From: CAYOEV01 sp964403075
GTDB lineage: Bacteria > Bacteroidota > Bacteroidia > Cytophagales > Cyclobacteriaceae
Assembly (NCBI GenBank): GCA_964403075.1
Contig: CAYOEV010000004.1
Span: 1 to 64,000, forward strand
Direction: 5' to 3'
Length of the DNA: 64,000 nucleotides
The notes beneath the pieces are model-generated. The model did not search any database. It had not been told where the DNA came from and was given only the letters and a program-made list of their open reading frames with translations. Each line of letters starts with the position of its first letter. Within the stretch, counting starts at the first letter, position 1. The position numbers and the translations under genes were made by a program. Below, piece after piece: positions 63,426 through 64,000 of this stretch.

Positions 63426-63968
63426 ATGCAAAAGCGCTTACTGTTCGACAATCGCTTACTGCAGGTCACCATCAGCAGACTCTGCCAGCAGATCATTGAA
63501 ACGCATGGCGATTTCTCTAACACTGTATTTATTGGGTTACAACCCCGCGGGGTACACTTCGCAAAGCGATTGGTCAAACGTTTGGAGACACTGCTAGGTG
63601 TCGGGCTGCCGTTGGGTTACCTGGACACCACCTTTCACCGGGATGATTTTAGAAGGCGTAATAGTCCACTGAGTCCGAGCATAACAAACATCCCGTTTAT
63701 TATCGAAAATAAGCAAGTGATCCTGATCGATGACGTGCTCTACACTGGAAGATCGGTTCGGGCCGCCCTGGATGCGATGAACGCTTTTGGTAGGCCGAAA
63801 AATGTAGAACTACTCGTGTTGATCGACAGATTGTATGCCCGGCACATTCCTATACAGGCCACCTACGTAGGTCGTCCGGTAAACACCATTGATTCACAAA
63901 AAGTAGATGTTGAATGGGCTGACATAGAAGATGATAATCAGGTATGGTTGGTCAATCAGGAAGGATGA
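63426..63968 (+). CDS. pyrR: PyrR-type phosphoribosyltransferase
   Basis: A 180-residue type I phosphoribosyltransferase: PRPP loop VILIDDVLYTGRSVRAAL, the early FIGLQPRGVHFAKRL segment and the LGYLDTTFHRDDFRRR hood region, and TYVGRPVNTI near the end. PyrR binds pyr mRNA and/or forms UMP from uracil. Its stop overlaps the ATG of pyrB by ATGA (63965-63968), a pyr operon. A leader sequence resembling the PyrR binding loop (AATCCTGTGGCTT at 63382) is two bases short of the consensus. Confidence 0.92.
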   Translation: MQKRLLFDNRLLQVTISRLCQQIIETHGDFSNTVFIGLQPRGVHFAKRLVKRLETLLGVGLPLGYLDTTFHRDDFRRRNSPLSPSITNIPFIIENKQVILIDDVLYTGRSVRAALDAMNAFGRPKNVELLVLIDRLYARHIPIQATYVGRPVNTIDSQKVDVEWADIEDDNQVWLVNQEG

Positions 63969-64000
63969 GCGAGTTAAGCACCAAACACCTGTTGGGCATC
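63965..64000 (+). CDS. pyrB: Aspartate carbamoyltransferase, 5' end only
   Basis: Only the first 12 codons are in the window: MSELSTKHLLGI, which is a typical PyrB start, directly coupled to pyrR by ATGA. Continues beyond the window. Position behind pyrR strongly supports the call, though the sequence visible is short. Confidence 0.75.
   Translation, partial: MSELSTKHLLGI

Noticed and set aside
1..64000. CRISPR array, prophage or insertion sequence
   Set aside because: No spaced direct repeats, cas genes, phage structural genes, transposases or terminal inverted repeats with target duplications were recognised.

Overview
The window reads as a scaffold from a Bacteroidota bacterium, most likely of the order Cytophagales. 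The grounds are a giant cell-surface protein with a type IX secretion (T9SS) C-terminal sorting domain, a type III glutamine synthetase, a TonB receptor with an N-terminal carboxypeptidase-regulatory domain, several TAnnTTTG-like -7 promoter boxes, and densely packed genes with many ATGA overlaps. Four runs of exactly ten N (at 3989, 8251, 10421 and 12656) are scaffold gaps of unknown true size. Three of them break one giant gene into apparent frames that should be read as a single gene.

Layout. 0-5.4 kb: 3' truncated topA, a SixA-like phosphatase, an arginase/agmatinase-family ureohydrolase, a TlpA-like thioredoxin and an unknown secreted protein. 5.6-13.9 kb: the T9SS surface protein. 13.9-22 kb: rsmE, type III glutamine synthetase, DUF2461, an alpha/beta hydrolase, a CAP/PR-1-like protein overlapping an alkaline-ceramidase-like membrane protein, then the ergothioneine pair egtB-egtD. 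Upstream of egtB lie a sigma-54-like promoter and an intrinsic terminator. 22-29 kb: a TonB receptor with a DtxR-like palindrome in its leader, a DUF2652 protein that keeps class III nucleotidyl-cyclase residues, a TetR regulator and an SDR enzyme that share an operator, and tRNA-Leu(GAG). 29-38.6 kb: acetyl-CoA synthetase, small membrane proteins, tRNA-Leu(CAA), a lipoprotein, a SAM hydroxide adenosyltransferase, phoH and a thioredoxin-like protein. 38.7-45 kb: comEC, recQ, an A-type Fe-S carrier, methylmalonyl-CoA epimerase and thiL. 45-49 kb: a four-gene glycosyltransferase operon. 49-51.6 kb: a PhoD-like phosphatase and a membrane J-protein. 51.8-61 kb: a membrane ferredoxin/FAD oxidoreductase pair, the vitamin B12 importer btuFCD, a cobalamin riboswitch, btuB and the mutase chaperone meaB. 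61-64 kb: a CHASE2 membrane protein with a FecR-like partner, then pyrR and the start of pyrB.

Themes. B12 import (btuB, btuFCD) sits with meaB, and methylmalonyl-CoA epimerase is elsewhere in the window. Together they point to a B12-dependent methylmalonyl-CoA mutase pathway, although the mutase itself is not here. Several genes look regulated by sites visible in the DNA: the riboswitch, two copies of an 18-bp TetR-type palindrome, the DtxR-like palindrome and the sigma-54-like promoter. No insertion sequence, prophage or CRISPR array was seen. The best candidates for undescribed biology are the cyclase-like DUF2652 protein, the CHASE2/FecR pair without an output domain, the redox pair beside the B12 importer, and the putative sigma-54-driven short transcript ahead of egtB. 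All functional statements come from motifs read by eye; no database search was run.
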